Source: Rosa chinensis (taxonomy: Eukaryota; Streptophyta; Magnoliopsida; Rosales; Rosaceae). From it: 64,000 nucleotides of DNA. Each line of letters starts with the position of its first letter. Positions within the stretch are counted from its first letter, which is position 1. The stretch covers positions 2,783,501 through 2,847,500 of the forward strand of contig NC_037091.1 of assembly GCF_002994745.2 (NCBI RefSeq), read 5' to 3'. The notes under the pieces were generated by a model, which ran no database searches, was not told the DNA's origin, and worked only from the letters and a program-made list of their open reading frames with translations. Made by a program: the position numbers and the translations under genes. Positions 45,717-57,106 of the stretch are shown one piece after another.

Positions 45717-45935
45717 TGAATGAGAATAGAAAGTATATGACAGAGAGAGTATATGACAGAGAATCTCATCCAGTAATGCACTGATCCTGTCATCTCCAAT
45801 ACCTTCCGCAGCTTGGAGTTATGATTTTGAATCTTCATGTGCACTTTTGAGATCTCCATTGTCCTTCATTCCGCTAGACTTTTTGGTTTTTGGTGTACGA
45901 GTGTATGGTGATCTTCCAGCTCAATGCTAGGGTTT
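45717..45935 (-). pseudogene. Broken duplicate of the F-box gene 5' end
   Basis: About 200 bp nearly match 44840-45040: the leader, the ATG (45867-45869) and about 45 codons including GIGDDRISAL and DEILCHILSL of the F-box. A stop interrupts it at about 45819 (KS then TAA), and the frame ends at the copia junction. It cannot be functional. The duplicate keeps the sequence normally upstream of the gene, beyond 45935. Confidence 0.88.
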
Positions 45936-46129
45936 CAGTTAATTTGTACTGTGTTTGTGTAATTGCATGGGTTCGAAGAGTGTGATATGTGTTGGCCCAA
46001 CTAAATATTTGTATTGGCCCAGAGCTTACTGTTGACCAGCAAAACTATTTTGGGCTGAGAGAAATAATATGGTGTGGAAAGGTGCTGGATACAGCCCATG
46101 AATATGATCTCGAGGACTATCAAATTGTT
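45936..46129. other. Ancestral upstream flank of the F-box gene
   Basis: Follows the duplicate leader without interruption. It may contain the original promoter. No other gene seen. Confidence 0.4.
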
Positions 46130-46765
46130 GGATGAGTTTTAGAAGTACCATCCTAAGGCTGTGAGGAAGAAGAAGAGGCCTCTTACCAAGTGGCAAAAAT
46201 CACCTTGTGGTAGACTGAAATATATATCAACGCATTACGACGATGCATTTAGAGTGGAAGATGGTTGTGGGGGCATTGGCGTGGTGGTCAGAAATGATTC
46301 GGGTTCGGGTATTGCTGCTTTAGCTAAACCTATTGTACATGCATACTCGACCCTTAATATGGAAGCTAAGGTGTGTAGAGCTGGTCTACTACTTGGTATT
46401 CACCAAGATTGGTCTGACATTGATATTGAAAGCCACTCTGCCATTTTAATTGCTGCTCTCAATGGGGAGGAGAAGAATTTTTCGGAGGTAAATCAAGTTT
46501 TTAAGATTAATTAAATGTTTTTCAATCAGTTAGAATCCGACATATTTACCATGAAACAAATAATGTAGCAAATAGGCTTGCTCTCCTTACTAGTTTATTT
46601 TCCATTGATGATGTTTGGTTAGATGAGACTCTTGTTATCATATAGGATGTTTTTTACGAGAATGATTGTAATTGTTTTTTTGTAACTTGGGGTTCAGGTT
46701 TTCTGTCCCCTCAAGATTGGGTTCCAAAATCCTTTTAAAAATAAAAACAAAAAAACAAAAAAGTT
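46130..46765 (+). mobile_element. 5'-truncated LINE, RNase H end
   Basis: The open frame at 46161-46514 shows a plant LINE-type RNase H domain: GCGGIGVVVRNDSGSGIAAL, then LNMEAKVCRAGLLLGI, then DIDIESHSAILIAALNGEE, with conserved acidic residues in the Glu and Asp positions. The sequence continues past a stop with the usual tail (RHIYHETNNVANRLA-like) and ends in an A-rich tract at 46734-46764. The 5' part with endonuclease and reverse transcriptase is missing. The target duplication was not found. Confidence 0.8.
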
Positions 46766-49033
46766 CCAGAGTTTAAGACATTCCAATTTGTACTAGGTTT
46801 CCCTATTATAATAAGGGTCCTGGATTCCTGGACTCATAAGGATATTGGTCAAGATTTTCTTTTCCTAATTAGATGATAAATTCTAGCTTGCGTTTCTATG
46901 AATGTTCTCCATGCATGTCAGCTGGTGGGTTCGATTGTTTATGTGCAAACCCTGCATTCTGCTACCTTTGCTCAATGCCGGGTAGGGATTCTCCTGTCTC
47001 TATAAAGACTCGATGTTAGGGTTTACGTTGTTATGTACGAGATGAACTTTACAATGGACTCGGCACAAGCCCAAGCCCAATACCAATCCCAAATATGTAT
47101 TGGGCCGAGTCCTCCATTTTTCCTTTGTGATCATGATCGTAACCCTCATGGAAATTTGGCTTGGGATCACAAATGGCAAGGACCTTTGCGTGAAATTTCA
47201 ACGTCATCCAAAGAGGTAAAAGAGAAATTGGGATGGGGTGATGGTCATGTATTCCTCCTCTCTTTGTGAAAAGTGGAGGAAATTGGAGAACCTTTGGATG
47301 GACTCAAAACCATGAGTCTCATATTTCAGTTGTGCCGTCTTTGCTAGTAGTATTGATCTCCATCATTATCAGACCCAAAACAAAAACAAAAAATGATCTC
47401 CGTCATAATCAATTAATCCTAAGATTAGGGTTAAAAATAACTTATAATACTGCATGTGGTAACTCTCACCCCTTAACATTCTCAATATAGTTCATTTCTC
47501 AAAGTAAGAAAATAAGACGTGAAATATTGTGCAAATTGTTCTTGTAAAGACTAGACATAATTTTTGATACATTGAATAATTTTTTTTTAAACTAGATGGT
47601 GCCAAATGAAATGAGCCAACTGATTTGTGTACGTTAAGGAACTGAGAATTTGAGATATACAACTTTTACTTTTTCACATACCTACTAATACTTTTCTTCT
47701 TATAATCCGAGCAAGAGAAAAGTAAAGAAAAGCAATTCACCCTTTTACCTTCTTTCTTTCTCCGACTCCAAATCACATTCCAAAAACATAAACCAGTAGT
47801 CTAGTTTCTATATGATGTGTTCATGTATCCCAGTACGTACGTGGGGGCAAAAGTAAACCCAGCATAAATTCGTTCATATGATGGATCCCAAACTTCGTCA
47901 TTCATATCATCATGAATGACAAAGCTGGGAGAAAGCTGAAGCCTAAGCTACCCATGAATCATGATTAGTATTCCTCCCCCCTGAATCTTCAGTAGTCCTC
48001 TCCAAAATCTAAACTCCCTCAGTCACTCAAAGCTCACCAATCAATCCCTCATCCAAACCCCATTGTAAAGCAACTAGTCTGAGCTGCAAAGCTTACAAAC
48101 CCTAAACCATAGTACAATAAAATAAATAAACACAACCCCTAAAGCCAAAAGCCAAGCTAAGCTGTCCCCCGGCCCTATGACCCCCATCACATCCCATCAC
48201 ATTAAATCTTTGAATCTCTCTCAAACTCATCAGCCTCGCCCCTAAAGTACGGCAGCCCCCTAAAACGGCGGCGTACGGCTCCTCCCCGTCCCATTAAGGT
48301 GTCCTGTATCATAGTAGTAGATTAGTGTACAGAAAGGCTGACTGACCCTTGAATTTGATTGCACTCCTGTTCAAAAAAAAATTTGATTGCACTCAAACCA
48401 TTCGAATCGAATTCCACTAAGCTGTATATACATGTTATTCGAATCTCGTGTTTGAATTATTGCTGCTTTTACTCCATCTCAACACATCACCAACTTGTCC
48501 CGCTCTCTGTATCTGTGTTTTTTTTTTTTCCTTGTTCAAGTTATTGGTTTCCGTGCCTCGCAAGTCACTAAAGTTTCCATTCTTGTTTCTAGTTTCGTTT
48601 CCTGCCCATCGGGGAACTCTTCTTTTTGGGCAACTCTTTTGTATTTTGGGCACCAAAACCCTAGTTGGTTTCTCAGTTTTTGCTTTAGGGTTAGTGCTGT
48701 AGCAGTGAAAGCTATGACTTGATTCACTGCTCTCTAGCCATTGGAAATTGAATCTAGTATCTATCCACAACACTGGCTTTCATGTCCATGTTAATTTGCT
48801 ACTGTATCATTCATTGTCAATCAAATCCGAGTCCTTGTCTGTCATCGAAATATGAAATGCTAAATCTGGGCTTGCTTTTCTTTTCGGCAATTAATATTCA
48901 ATTTTGATCCTTTCACTTAGAAATAAATAAACGAGATTATCCAAAAAAACAAAATAAATAAACGAGGCATTACCGAAATTTCTATTTCAAGAGTCAATTT
49001 CCTGCCTATTGACCAGTCCCCACCTTGAGTGTT
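46766..49033. other. Intergenic DNA; no supported gene
   Basis: 47033-47269 is a short open frame without recognisable domain. 47990-48350 is a C-rich, relatively GC-high stretch. 48480-48720 is CT-rich, like a 5' untranslated region, but no coding exon follows within the next kilobase. A non-coding transcript or dead promoter is possible. Confidence 0.4.
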
Positions 49034-49050
49034 ATATATATCATGACTAT

Positions 49051-49312
49051 ACCCACATGGTCCAATTCAGTTGGCAAGTTGACTGTGCTCCTTAAGCAAG
49101 TTGGGGGACTTGAGGCAAAGGTCTCAAGTTCGAGCCTTGTGTATGGAAAAGACTATGCGGGGAGGGCAAGCCCACCTATTTGGTGTACTCGATGCCCGGA
49201 GGGGGGGTGTCGCTGCGTCTTTGGCGCGGCACTGTGCTGGACTTCGGGTAAAAAAGGCCATTGCATGCCTCCTTGTGGTCCTTCCCAGTACCTCCTTTTT
49301 AAAAAAGAAAAT
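49051..49312 (+). mobile_element. tRNA-derived SINE (262 bp)
   Basis: A 17-bp perfect target duplication ATATATATCATGACTAT (49034-49050, 49313-49329) flanks it. The 5' end has RNA polymerase III boxes: A box TGGTCCAATTCAGTTGG (49058-49074) and B box AGTTCGAGCCT (49128-49138), spaced as in tRNA. The body is GC-rich and it ends with T6 and an A-rich tail. It depends on LINE enzymes for movement. The exact duplication suggests a fairly recent insertion. Confidence 0.92.
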
Positions 49313-49329
49313 ATATATATCATGACTAT

Positions 49330-49854
49330 GATTCATGAGTCATCTAAGCAATCTAGTCTTATCCATGTGGACAATAAATACCATGATTGTAAAGTCAATA
49401 CGCTTAATAAGTTAATATTGTAATTATAATGCTATTAGAATCATAGAGAATGTAGGAAGTAATTAATGTGTAGACTAATGATTCCCCATCTTGATTAGCA
49501 AATTGAATGGTTTGTGTGGGTGAGGCTGTAACCCACTAGCCGGCGGAGTTATTCTATATGCTGGTACATTCCATATTTGATCAAAAGAGATCACCCGGGT
49601 TCAAGTAGATAGTTTCCTCACTTAATCTCTAAATTCAAATTTTAATTAAAATATAACAATTTTTAAAGAAAAATTCAACTTCAATAGACTAGTAATATCT
49701 AAATTAAATTTACCCTTACGTAAAATTAATAGTTATATTTAGCTAGTGAATTATAAATAGTTAAAGTAAAAGTTATATTTATCTTTCCTCTTTTTGTCCA
49801 CATGTCAATTTATAATTCAATAAAACATATTATATCACTTTCAAATAACTACTA
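49330..49854. other. AT-rich intergenic DNA
   Basis: No gene recognised. It ends in the target duplication of the following insertions. Confidence 0.5.
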
Positions 49855-49870
49855 CTATTAGGATGTAGAA

Positions 49871-51100
49871 ATGGCTCTGCGTTTCAAGCCTAGCCTCCTA
49901 AAGCCTGGCCTCCTCGGCTTTGCGTTCCAACAATGGCGGCCGGCTACGGTCTCTGTCCTAAGCCATTTGTTGATGGCCCTCCAACGCCAACCTCATGTGG
50001 AAACCACCCAATCTAACCCTCAAACCTTCATAACCTCTTTTGACTCTCACCGGAATGAAGTGGATGATGTGAATGAGATGGATTGGTGGTCTAATCCGGG
50101 GAGACCCAAGGCTCGGTGGGTGCAAAATTGTTTGTCCCGGATTCACCCAAGTAGAGCTCAGCTCAAGATAGACCTAGGTTTGTTTGGAGGAGCCTGTTTC
50201 GTGAAACCATGGGGAGGCAGCCATCTATATGATCTGGATCTGAAGATGGCGGTGATGGACATCACAAATCACAGATGGAAAAAAGCTTCTAGTGTTTGGC
50301 ATAAAGGACGGGAGCAGGAGACGTTTGGGCTGGACTGGCGGCGACAGGCTACAGATCTGCCATTGCAGCAAGTCTTCGAAATTAGGCGAGCAATGTCTAC
50401 ATTCGACTGTGATGGGAGGCTGGGAGCGATGCAGCCTAATTACTCAAGGGGATACAGACTGAAGATGAAGAGACACACGCATCGATCTGCGGGCACGGCG
50501 ATGGAGTCTGCTTCGAATGATTGCATGGCAATGGCGCGGCTGGTCGATGGGTTGAGAAGCAGCTGTGCTGCTAGAGATCGGAGGCCGGGTTTTGATAGGG
50601 TGCCCGAACTATGCTAGGTGCCCAAAGTAAAATATGATTGGGGGCCCCATGGAGGTTTGGGACCTAAATGGGTGAAAGTTTGTTGGAATTGGGCTCTCTT
50701 GTGAGCCAAACTAATGAGCTCTAATTTGCTAGGGTTTCGTATTTGAGATCCTAGAGGTTTTAAACCAGTCAAATATGTTTACATTGACATAAGTGGTACT
50801 ATTGCATCTTCTGGAGTAGTACTGAAAGAGGATTCAAATTATTCTATAATGGTGGAGCATGAAACGTCAAATGAGTTTACCTATCTCTATGTACCACCAT
50901 GGGTACTACCACATCTTCTTGTTCTGTCTGCAGATGACAGCGGAAGGGTATGTAATGGGTACTCTGGCCTTAGGCTAACACAAATTTCTAGTATTTTGTT
51001 AACACTCTACGATTGTTATCTGGATGTGTTACGATATGCTTGTAACCAAGCTCTATTGAGTTTCTATCTATAAAATTATTTCCTTTGATTCAAAAAAAAA
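49871..51100 (+). mobile_element. Non-LTR retroelement (inner of two nested insertions)
   Basis: A 16-bp perfect target duplication CTATTAGGATGTAGAA (49855-49870, 51101-51116) and a terminal A tract (51092-51100) mark a retrotransposed insertion. It opens with a 248-codon frame (49871-50617), MALRFKPSLLKPGLLGF, with WWSNPGRPKARWVQNCL and SRIHPSRAQLKIDLG; no reverse transcriptase or finger is visible. It is probably a non-autonomous LINE derivative, possibly with captured sequence. The protein family is not recognised. Confidence 0.75.
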
Positions 51101-51107
51101 CTATTAG

Positions 51108-52259
51108 GATGTAGAAAAAATATCATAAAGACTTAATTGTTTAAAAAATCTCCCAAAACCCTTGGTGGATCGTCTGTTCGTCCCGGCAATTGTGTATGCC
51201 CGGTCCGACGGCACGCCCTAGCGGCAGTGGCGTCGGACGGGCAAGAGAGGACCTTGTGTTTGGCAGTGGATGGCCCAATCAGAGAGAAGGATGTAGGGTA
51301 GCGACGTTGCTGTCCAGGACTCTTAGAAGAGTTAACGGTGTCGGGCAGTGGTGGGTTGGTTGCCGGAAGTCAGGGCCGGTGTCGCTTTGTCTCAGGGAGG
51401 AGTGTGGAAGGCCTGGTGGGCATTTTGAGGTGGTGTTGCAAGATCGGAGGTCTCCCGAGGGTGATGACCGGCCGGTAGCATCTATGAGATTCGCGGGAAT
51501 CAGATCAGATCCGATTCGATTTGGATGGTTTGGTTCCGATCTGAGAATGGGCGGCGTGGCTATCTGGCGAGAGGGAAGTGATGGTGACGCTGCTACCGGC
51601 GATGGAATGGCCTGGGAAGCGCCGGCAGGATGGCAAAGTCGTGATCTCTACACTCGGGTACTCATACTTGGGCATGTTGAGCTTTGGGTCAGGTTTTTGA
51701 CCTTTGACCTAGCTTTGTTGGGTTGGGCTTTGATCCTTGATCCAATTTACTTTTATGCTTTGATTTATTATTATTTACTTTTAGTACAAAGTGGCTCTAT
51801 GCCGACAATAAGTCCTTACCACTTTTGGTTAGGGCGACGTGGGCTTTATCCTGGTATGCACACTCAGTGTGCCTTGTCTAGCCTACCAAAGCGGCAAGCT
51901 GTTTGCTTGATCAAATGGACGCAACCTCCTAATGGCAGGATGAAATTGAGTGTCGCCGGATTTATTTCCGTGCGACAAAATAGTGGGAAAGCTGTGCTAT
52001 TTGTAATGATGTTTTTTTGTAATAGAGTTATCTTTCTAGTATGTCAAAGCAAATGGAGTAGCCACTCGTGCACTCTTTGCTAATTGGTGCTTGTTAGAAT
52101 ACATATATTTTGTGGAGACTCCTTGTATTATTTCAGGATGTTCTCTCTATGCTTATTGTAATCAAGGGTTTAGGCTCCCCCCCCCCCCTTATATTATGCA
52201 GTTTCATTAATCAAAGCTTGAGGGCAACCGCACCAGCCCCTTTTTTAAAAAAAAAAAAA
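51108..52259 (+). mobile_element. Non-LTR retroelement (outer insertion), family with CACCAGCCCTT 3' end
   Basis: It ends with GGCAACCGCACCAGCCCC and a poly-A (52247-52260). A 14-bp target duplication ACTACTACTATTAG (49848-49861) / ACTACTACTGTTAG (52260-52273) matches 13 of 14, with the inner element inserted at its left junction. A 297-codon frame (51190-52083) is GC-rich at the start and resembles nothing I recognise. The 3' 250 bp recurs at 53035-53460 and 61301-61533, so this is one LINE family. Confidence 0.72.
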
Positions 52260-52273
52260 ACTACTACTGTTAG

Positions 52274-52734
52274 AGCAATATTATTAAATTAATAACTATA
52301 TTTCACAACTTTAGTTAAATTTAATTAAAAACTAAAGTATACTATTGAATATGCCTTAGTTCATCACCTTATGTTGAGTAAAATGTCTGAATTTCATTTT
52401 TATAATCACGGTACCATTATTTTACCCGAACTTCAGTGTTTTTGCGAAACTATTGTTTATGGACTAATTACTCATGGTAGTTTCTAAATATGTTACACTA
52501 CAGCTGATTATTGAAAAGTTCAAAAATCTTCAATCTTAATATAACCCAAAATAATACTTTAACCTAGTTAAGGATTTTGGATTTGGATTGAAACTGTTTT
52601 ATACTGATGTTTTATGTTAATGTATAGATAAATAGGGTGGGATGGGCTAAGGGTTCTTTTTGAAAAGGAAAAAATAATAATTTGTTAATGTATAGATAAA
52701 TAAGTTATGCCAAATGTATAGATAAATAAGCTGG
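52274..52734. other. AT-rich intergenic DNA
   Basis: No gene recognised. ATGTATAGATAAATA is repeated three times near 52620-52730. Confidence 0.5.
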
Positions 52735-53460
52735 TTGGGTGAGCGCGGGGGTTGGTGCAACCAACACTGGGCAACCGGGGCTGTGAAGTACTGGAGGTGG
52801 CGACCCGACGTTGGCGGTTATGCGACAATGGCAGCGAACAGTCGGCGGTGGCTTTTCTTGAATTGGGTTGGGCCTTACATGTTTCTGATCTCTTTGATAG
52901 TGCTTGGGCCTGGGCTATCCTATTGGGCCAAGCCTGGGCTTTTGTTTTATTTCTTTATGTTATAATTTAGTTTGGTTGCGCATTTCTCGCAAAATAATTC
53001 CCTGCATGTGTTGTGTAGGGCTAGTCGGGCTATATGCCTGTGTGTGCACTCAAAGTGTCTTGTTTGCTCTAGGTAGGTGGTGAGTTTCTTGCTTAGTCAA
53101 ATGGTCGCTACCGCCTAGTGATAGGGTGGAACTAAGTGTCGTCGGATCTATCCTCCGGCGGCAACATAGTATGAAAGCTGTGCTTATGGAAATCATGCTA
53201 CGTTGTGATCGGGTTACATATCGAGTTATCTTTCCGTTATGTCACCGCTATGTCAAAAAAATGGAGTAGCCAATAGTGCACTTTGCTAATTGGTACTTGT
53301 TAGAATACATGTATTTTGTAGAGTTTTCTGATATTATTTTAGGACGTGCTCTAGATGTTTATTATAATCAGGGGTTTAGGCTCAATGTCTCCCCCCCCCC
53401 TTGTATTCGACAGTTTCATTAATCAAGGCTGGATGGTAACCGCACCAAACCCTCATTCTA
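52735..53460 (+). mobile_element. Second copy of the CACCAGCCC-end LINE family
   Basis: 53035-53460 matches the 3' region of the outer element (GCACTTTGCTAATTGGT, GGGGTTTAGGCTCAATG, GTTTCATTAATCAAGGCT). The upstream GC-rich part (52735-52965) has a short open frame. It is 5'-truncated; ends are not fixed by a target duplication. Confidence 0.65.
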
Positions 53461-53555
53461 AAACTTGCAGCTACTTTCCATTATTTAAAGGGCTGAACTC
53501 AACTATTTGAACTTTTGAACAAGAGGATACAATTAATATGAAAAACACTATATAT

Positions 53556-53877
53556 ATTTTTTTATCAAATAAACAACTCATATACAACAACTCAGTCATG
53601 ATCACCTGGTCACCTACTGACCAAATATTATTTGGTCAGTCACTGTTTGATTGACATCGGACGGTTGACAGCTAAGTGATGAAATCTGAGATGAGAGCTG
53701 TCAACCGTCTGATCTCAATCGAACGGTGACTGACCAAATGATATTTGGTCAGTAGGTGACCATGTGAACGGGGCCGCAACTCAGTCATGATACAACAACT
53801 AGTTTATTGTGAATTGAACTCACGACCTCCCATTTACAAAGGAAAGACTTATACCACTAGACCAAATGGTACTGGGC
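53556..53877 (-). mobile_element. tRNA-derived SINE split by a hairpin element
   Basis: A 14-bp perfect target duplication AAAACACTATATAT (53542-53555, 53878-53891) bounds it. On the minus strand it begins with a tRNA-like head: A box TTGGTCTAGTGGTATAAG (about 53848-53865) and B-box-like GTGAGTTCAATTC (about 53812-53824). Its tail reaches an A/T tract at 53556. Without the insert at 53603-53776 it is about 130 bp. Confidence 0.8.
53603..53776. mobile_element. Near-palindromic hairpin element inside the SINE
   Basis: The left arm from 53607 (TGGTCACCTACTGACCAAAT) and the right arm, complemented from 53764, agree over about 66 bp, ending in GACGGTTGACAGCT. A 15-bp direct repeat CAACTCAGTCATGAT (53588-53602, 53777-53791) flanks it. 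The whole can fold into one long hairpin. The long direct repeat is odd for a DNA MITE; the class is left open. Confidence 0.78.
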
Positions 53878-54039
53878 AAAACACTATATATTCAATCTCA
53901 GCATCAAAATGAGACTCACAAATTAACATATCAACAATAATAAAATGTATCCCGCCACATCTTGAACTTTGTATTTCAGATAAAGTGTTTTTTCCATTAA
54001 TGTGATGATGAGACTAAGGCTTTATTAACTCCTAAAATT

Positions 54040-55005
54040 TGTTTATGGCTCATTTTCTCTCTCTCATGGTGGGTCTGTTTGCCCTGTCCCTTATCTCTTC
54101 TGATGGTGACGGCGGGTGCGGGGATGACGGTAGCGAGTTTCGTGATGGCAATCTGGGCTAGTCTCAGGCATATAGAGGGTCTCGGCCACCTTTGCTTTCT
54201 CATTCTATTTATGCGGTGGGTGGGCATAGGATGGTGATGGGTGACTGTGTGGTTTTGAATCCACGTAATGGTCGTATGTCTTCTCCCTCTTTGGGCAATG
54301 AGATGGATGTATTGGCGTTTGCTGCCAATGTTGTTGATTGTAGTGGTGACTGTCAATGGCAGTTTGCTGACTGTGATGGCCGACAAAGCAGTGTTGGTGG
54401 CGGTCTAGGCCATGGTGGAGGTAGTGGCTACTGTTCTGAGGCTATGTTGGTGTTGGGTCAGGTCAGATTGATCTGGACAGGTGAATGTGACGACGGAGCG
54501 AAGGTCTCCAGCAGCAACAGTGATCTAGCGTGGAGGCTGGAGACACCGATCTGGTTTGGTGGGACTGCAGCTAGGGTTTGGAGGTTGGCCCCTTGCTGTT
54601 GCTCTTGGGCTTCAGCCTTTGGCTAGGGGCCTATGTTTTAGTTAGGGTTTTTTCTCTTTTTATTTGGCTTGCAACATTTTGGGTGTGTGGGTCGACAATT
54701 TTTATTTTTGGTCTTTTCATGGAGCTTGGGGAATGCCCCTTTGATTAGGGTGTTCTCTTGGGTCTAGGAATAATATTGGGGATGAATTTTGACTATGTTC
54801 GGAGGCTTTTCTAGTAGTCTTGGAATTTTTTCTACAGCATTTGAGCTTCATCTCATGCTTAGGTAGTCTAGAGTTTTGCTTTAGGCTTCCCATTCATGGC
54901 TCTTTCTGTCGTTGCTCGGAGTCCGGGTGAGTCATATTTATAATGTTTCCTACTTTACTATCAATGGGCTGACATCCCTTGCGTTTAAAAAAAAAAAAAA
55001 AAAAC
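54040..55005 (+). mobile_element. Non-LTR retroelement with poly-A tail (about 965 bp)
   Basis: The target duplication CTCCTAAAATT (54029-54039, 55006-55016) and an A18 tail (54987-55004) show retrotransposition. A 144-codon frame (54192-54626) is Gly/Val/Ser-rich with no recognised domain. It is probably a non-autonomous LINE derivative of a different family from the copies at 51-53 kb, since the 3' ends differ. Confidence 0.75.
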
Positions 55006-55016
55006 CTCCTAAAATT

Positions 55017-56486
55017 AGACTTAGGAAAAATATGAAAAGTATGCCTAATTAGTTACTCTATCAAACAAAGCAAAAAGGCTACAGGTTAGTATATTCAATG
55101 GAATATTTGTGTTGAGGATTTTGGCCCTCTTAATTAATCAAAATTCTATTCGTACATGGGCCAAGATGATCATGATTACATAATACAACACTCACCAGCT
55201 TTCCGCTAAGCAGGTTGTATTCATAAATGCCATGGCAACTTGGTAATGAATATGTCAATTGTCATATCTCATGGAGTCGCAGTCACATTAGACCCCTCGC
55301 CCCGGCCAGCTAACAAGTCGCAACTATATGTGCAGATTGATGGATACATACATATTGAAGAAGCTTGTTGACTAGTAGCATCACAAGGTGAGCTTGGTGG
55401 TGATAATCAAAGATTCCAATGAACCTGAAGTTGAAAGTTTTAGAGAAATCGCAATATTTGGGATTTATAGTTGGTTTGATCACTATCTTACATATAGGAC
55501 TCCCTGTCATCCACACAAAGTGAATAGCTTTCTAAGTTGGTGGTGGGTTTTAATGTTCCATAAAATCCTCTCCTTCCTTGAGTTATGGTTCTGTCCCATC
55601 TCATCATCACAATTTAAATAACCGATCGAAAAATATCCTAACTTGAAGAATTTATGCACGATTATATTTATAGCAATTGGTCCTCCATAACATCATTTTT
55701 TGTAAGTAAAGGTTGATAGCGTCATAATGTTATTCAAAACATCTATTTTGAAATTGTAATCTGAACTGAGAGGTCAATTGTATTATTATCATTAAAAAAT
55801 CAGCGATTAACAAACTTTTAAATTAATTTGATATATATTGTTAGCACATTATTAATATTTTTTGACCTGCTGGTTCAATTATATTACGAGTACATACAAG
55901 AATTTTCTAAATTAAAATAATAAAAATGAGATCCTCGCCCCTGACAATGTAACTCAGAGCTTTTGATCTCTTTATGTCATTATATATTAAGAATCTGCCA
56001 AGTGGAAATCATGCTATGTGGCCATTTGATTTCAACAAAAACATGGCTTCAAAATGGCAAAATCCTAGCCATGGAAACCCCATAAATTTAGTGGACTGAT
56101 TTAGAAAGTATTAAAATAACATTCAGACCTAGCTATAAGTAGTCTATAACTTGAGGCAAGCCTGCTCAACTCTTCCAACTGTCAATTTTTGTGTGTTTTG
56201 ACTCTTAATTACAAGATTGAATGTGTCTTTTTCTCTAAGCTACTTAGGTCACTCACGGACGTCATGTCAATTTATTAAATTGCATTAACTATGCTATTTT
56301 CCTTTGATCAAAATGCCCATTGCTCCGTAATTATTATTAGTTATACAACATTGAACTAGAATTCCGTCACATTGCTAGTTACCCCATATGTAAGTTACCT
56401 AGAAGTTCAAGTGAAACTTAAGTTGATGATTCTCTCTTATCTTGTACTTTAACCTAGGAATATCTATACAATTAGTATTCAGATCA
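55017..56486. other. AT-rich intergenic DNA
   Basis: Weak open frames near 55310-55620 have no recognised domain. Nothing supported. Confidence 0.5.
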
Positions 56487-56850
56487 AGGGAGCCCTGGTA
56501 ATGAAGATCACTATAATGAGGACTAGTTGATGACTTTATTGTTAGACGTACTTTTCGATCACATTTCCGTAAATCGACTATTAGATGTTTAGATATTTGT
56601 GTGTAGATCATTTATGCAATTTTTTAACTAAATTGAAAATCGCTAAGGCATTCATAATCGTGATTTATTAGTTTTGACTATGAATGATTCATATTTGACA
56701 GATTTGGTTTGTTAATTAATTTGATCTACTTCGGTACTTTAACAATTAACAATTTGAAAGAAAATTTTGAAACATGATCTACTCATACATATATAAATAT
56801 CTAACGGTTAATTTATAAAAATAAGTCTCCCAAACTATTAATTAGAAAAC
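56487..56850. repeat. MITE family copy 1
   Basis: It starts near GGGAGCCCTGGTAATGAAGA and TCACTATAATGAGGACTAG. 56540-56680 matches, in inverted orientation, 61545-61650 (TAACTAAATTGAAAATCG, TAGATGTTTAGATATTTG, TTCGATCACATTT). The right end is eroded. Confidence 0.75.
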
Positions 56851-56863
56851 CCTCAACTACTGC

Positions 56864-57106
56864 TCAATATATGTGCTCGCACTTGACATGCATCTCGAAA
56901 TAAGAACTGAATTCCCATGTTTCTGCGCTAGTTATCGAAGTCATTAAAATAATAGGTTTTGCTCTACCATGTTTCATGAAGCTATGATTACCAGGAGCAT
57001 CAAACTTGGTACAGCTAATAATTGCACCCTCTACATCACCACTGCAGTTACCATTACCAATGCGGGCAGCACCCCCATATTGCCAGACCTCAGAACTCAG
57101 AAGCAT
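56864..57106 (-). CDS. Short hypothetical open frame
   Basis: 80 codons from an ATG at 57104-57106, beginning MLLSSEVWQYGGAARIGNGN, then CSGDVEGAIISC. The first half reads like a real protein, with balanced composition unlike the AT-rich DNA around it. I do not recognise it. It could be an exon of a small gene or a gene fragment. Confidence 0.25.
   Translation of the reverse strand: MLLSSEVWQYGGAARIGNGNCSGDVEGAIISCTKFDAPGNHSFMKHGRAKPIILMTSITSAETWEFSSYFEMHVKCEHIY

Noticed and set aside
47033..47490. Gene calls at 47.0-47.5 kb
   Set aside because: Short frames without domain, splice support or homology I can recognise.
48359..48773. Genes on either strand at 48.4-48.8 kb
   Set aside because: Overlapping frames on both strands in CT-rich leader-like DNA; no consistent coding signal.
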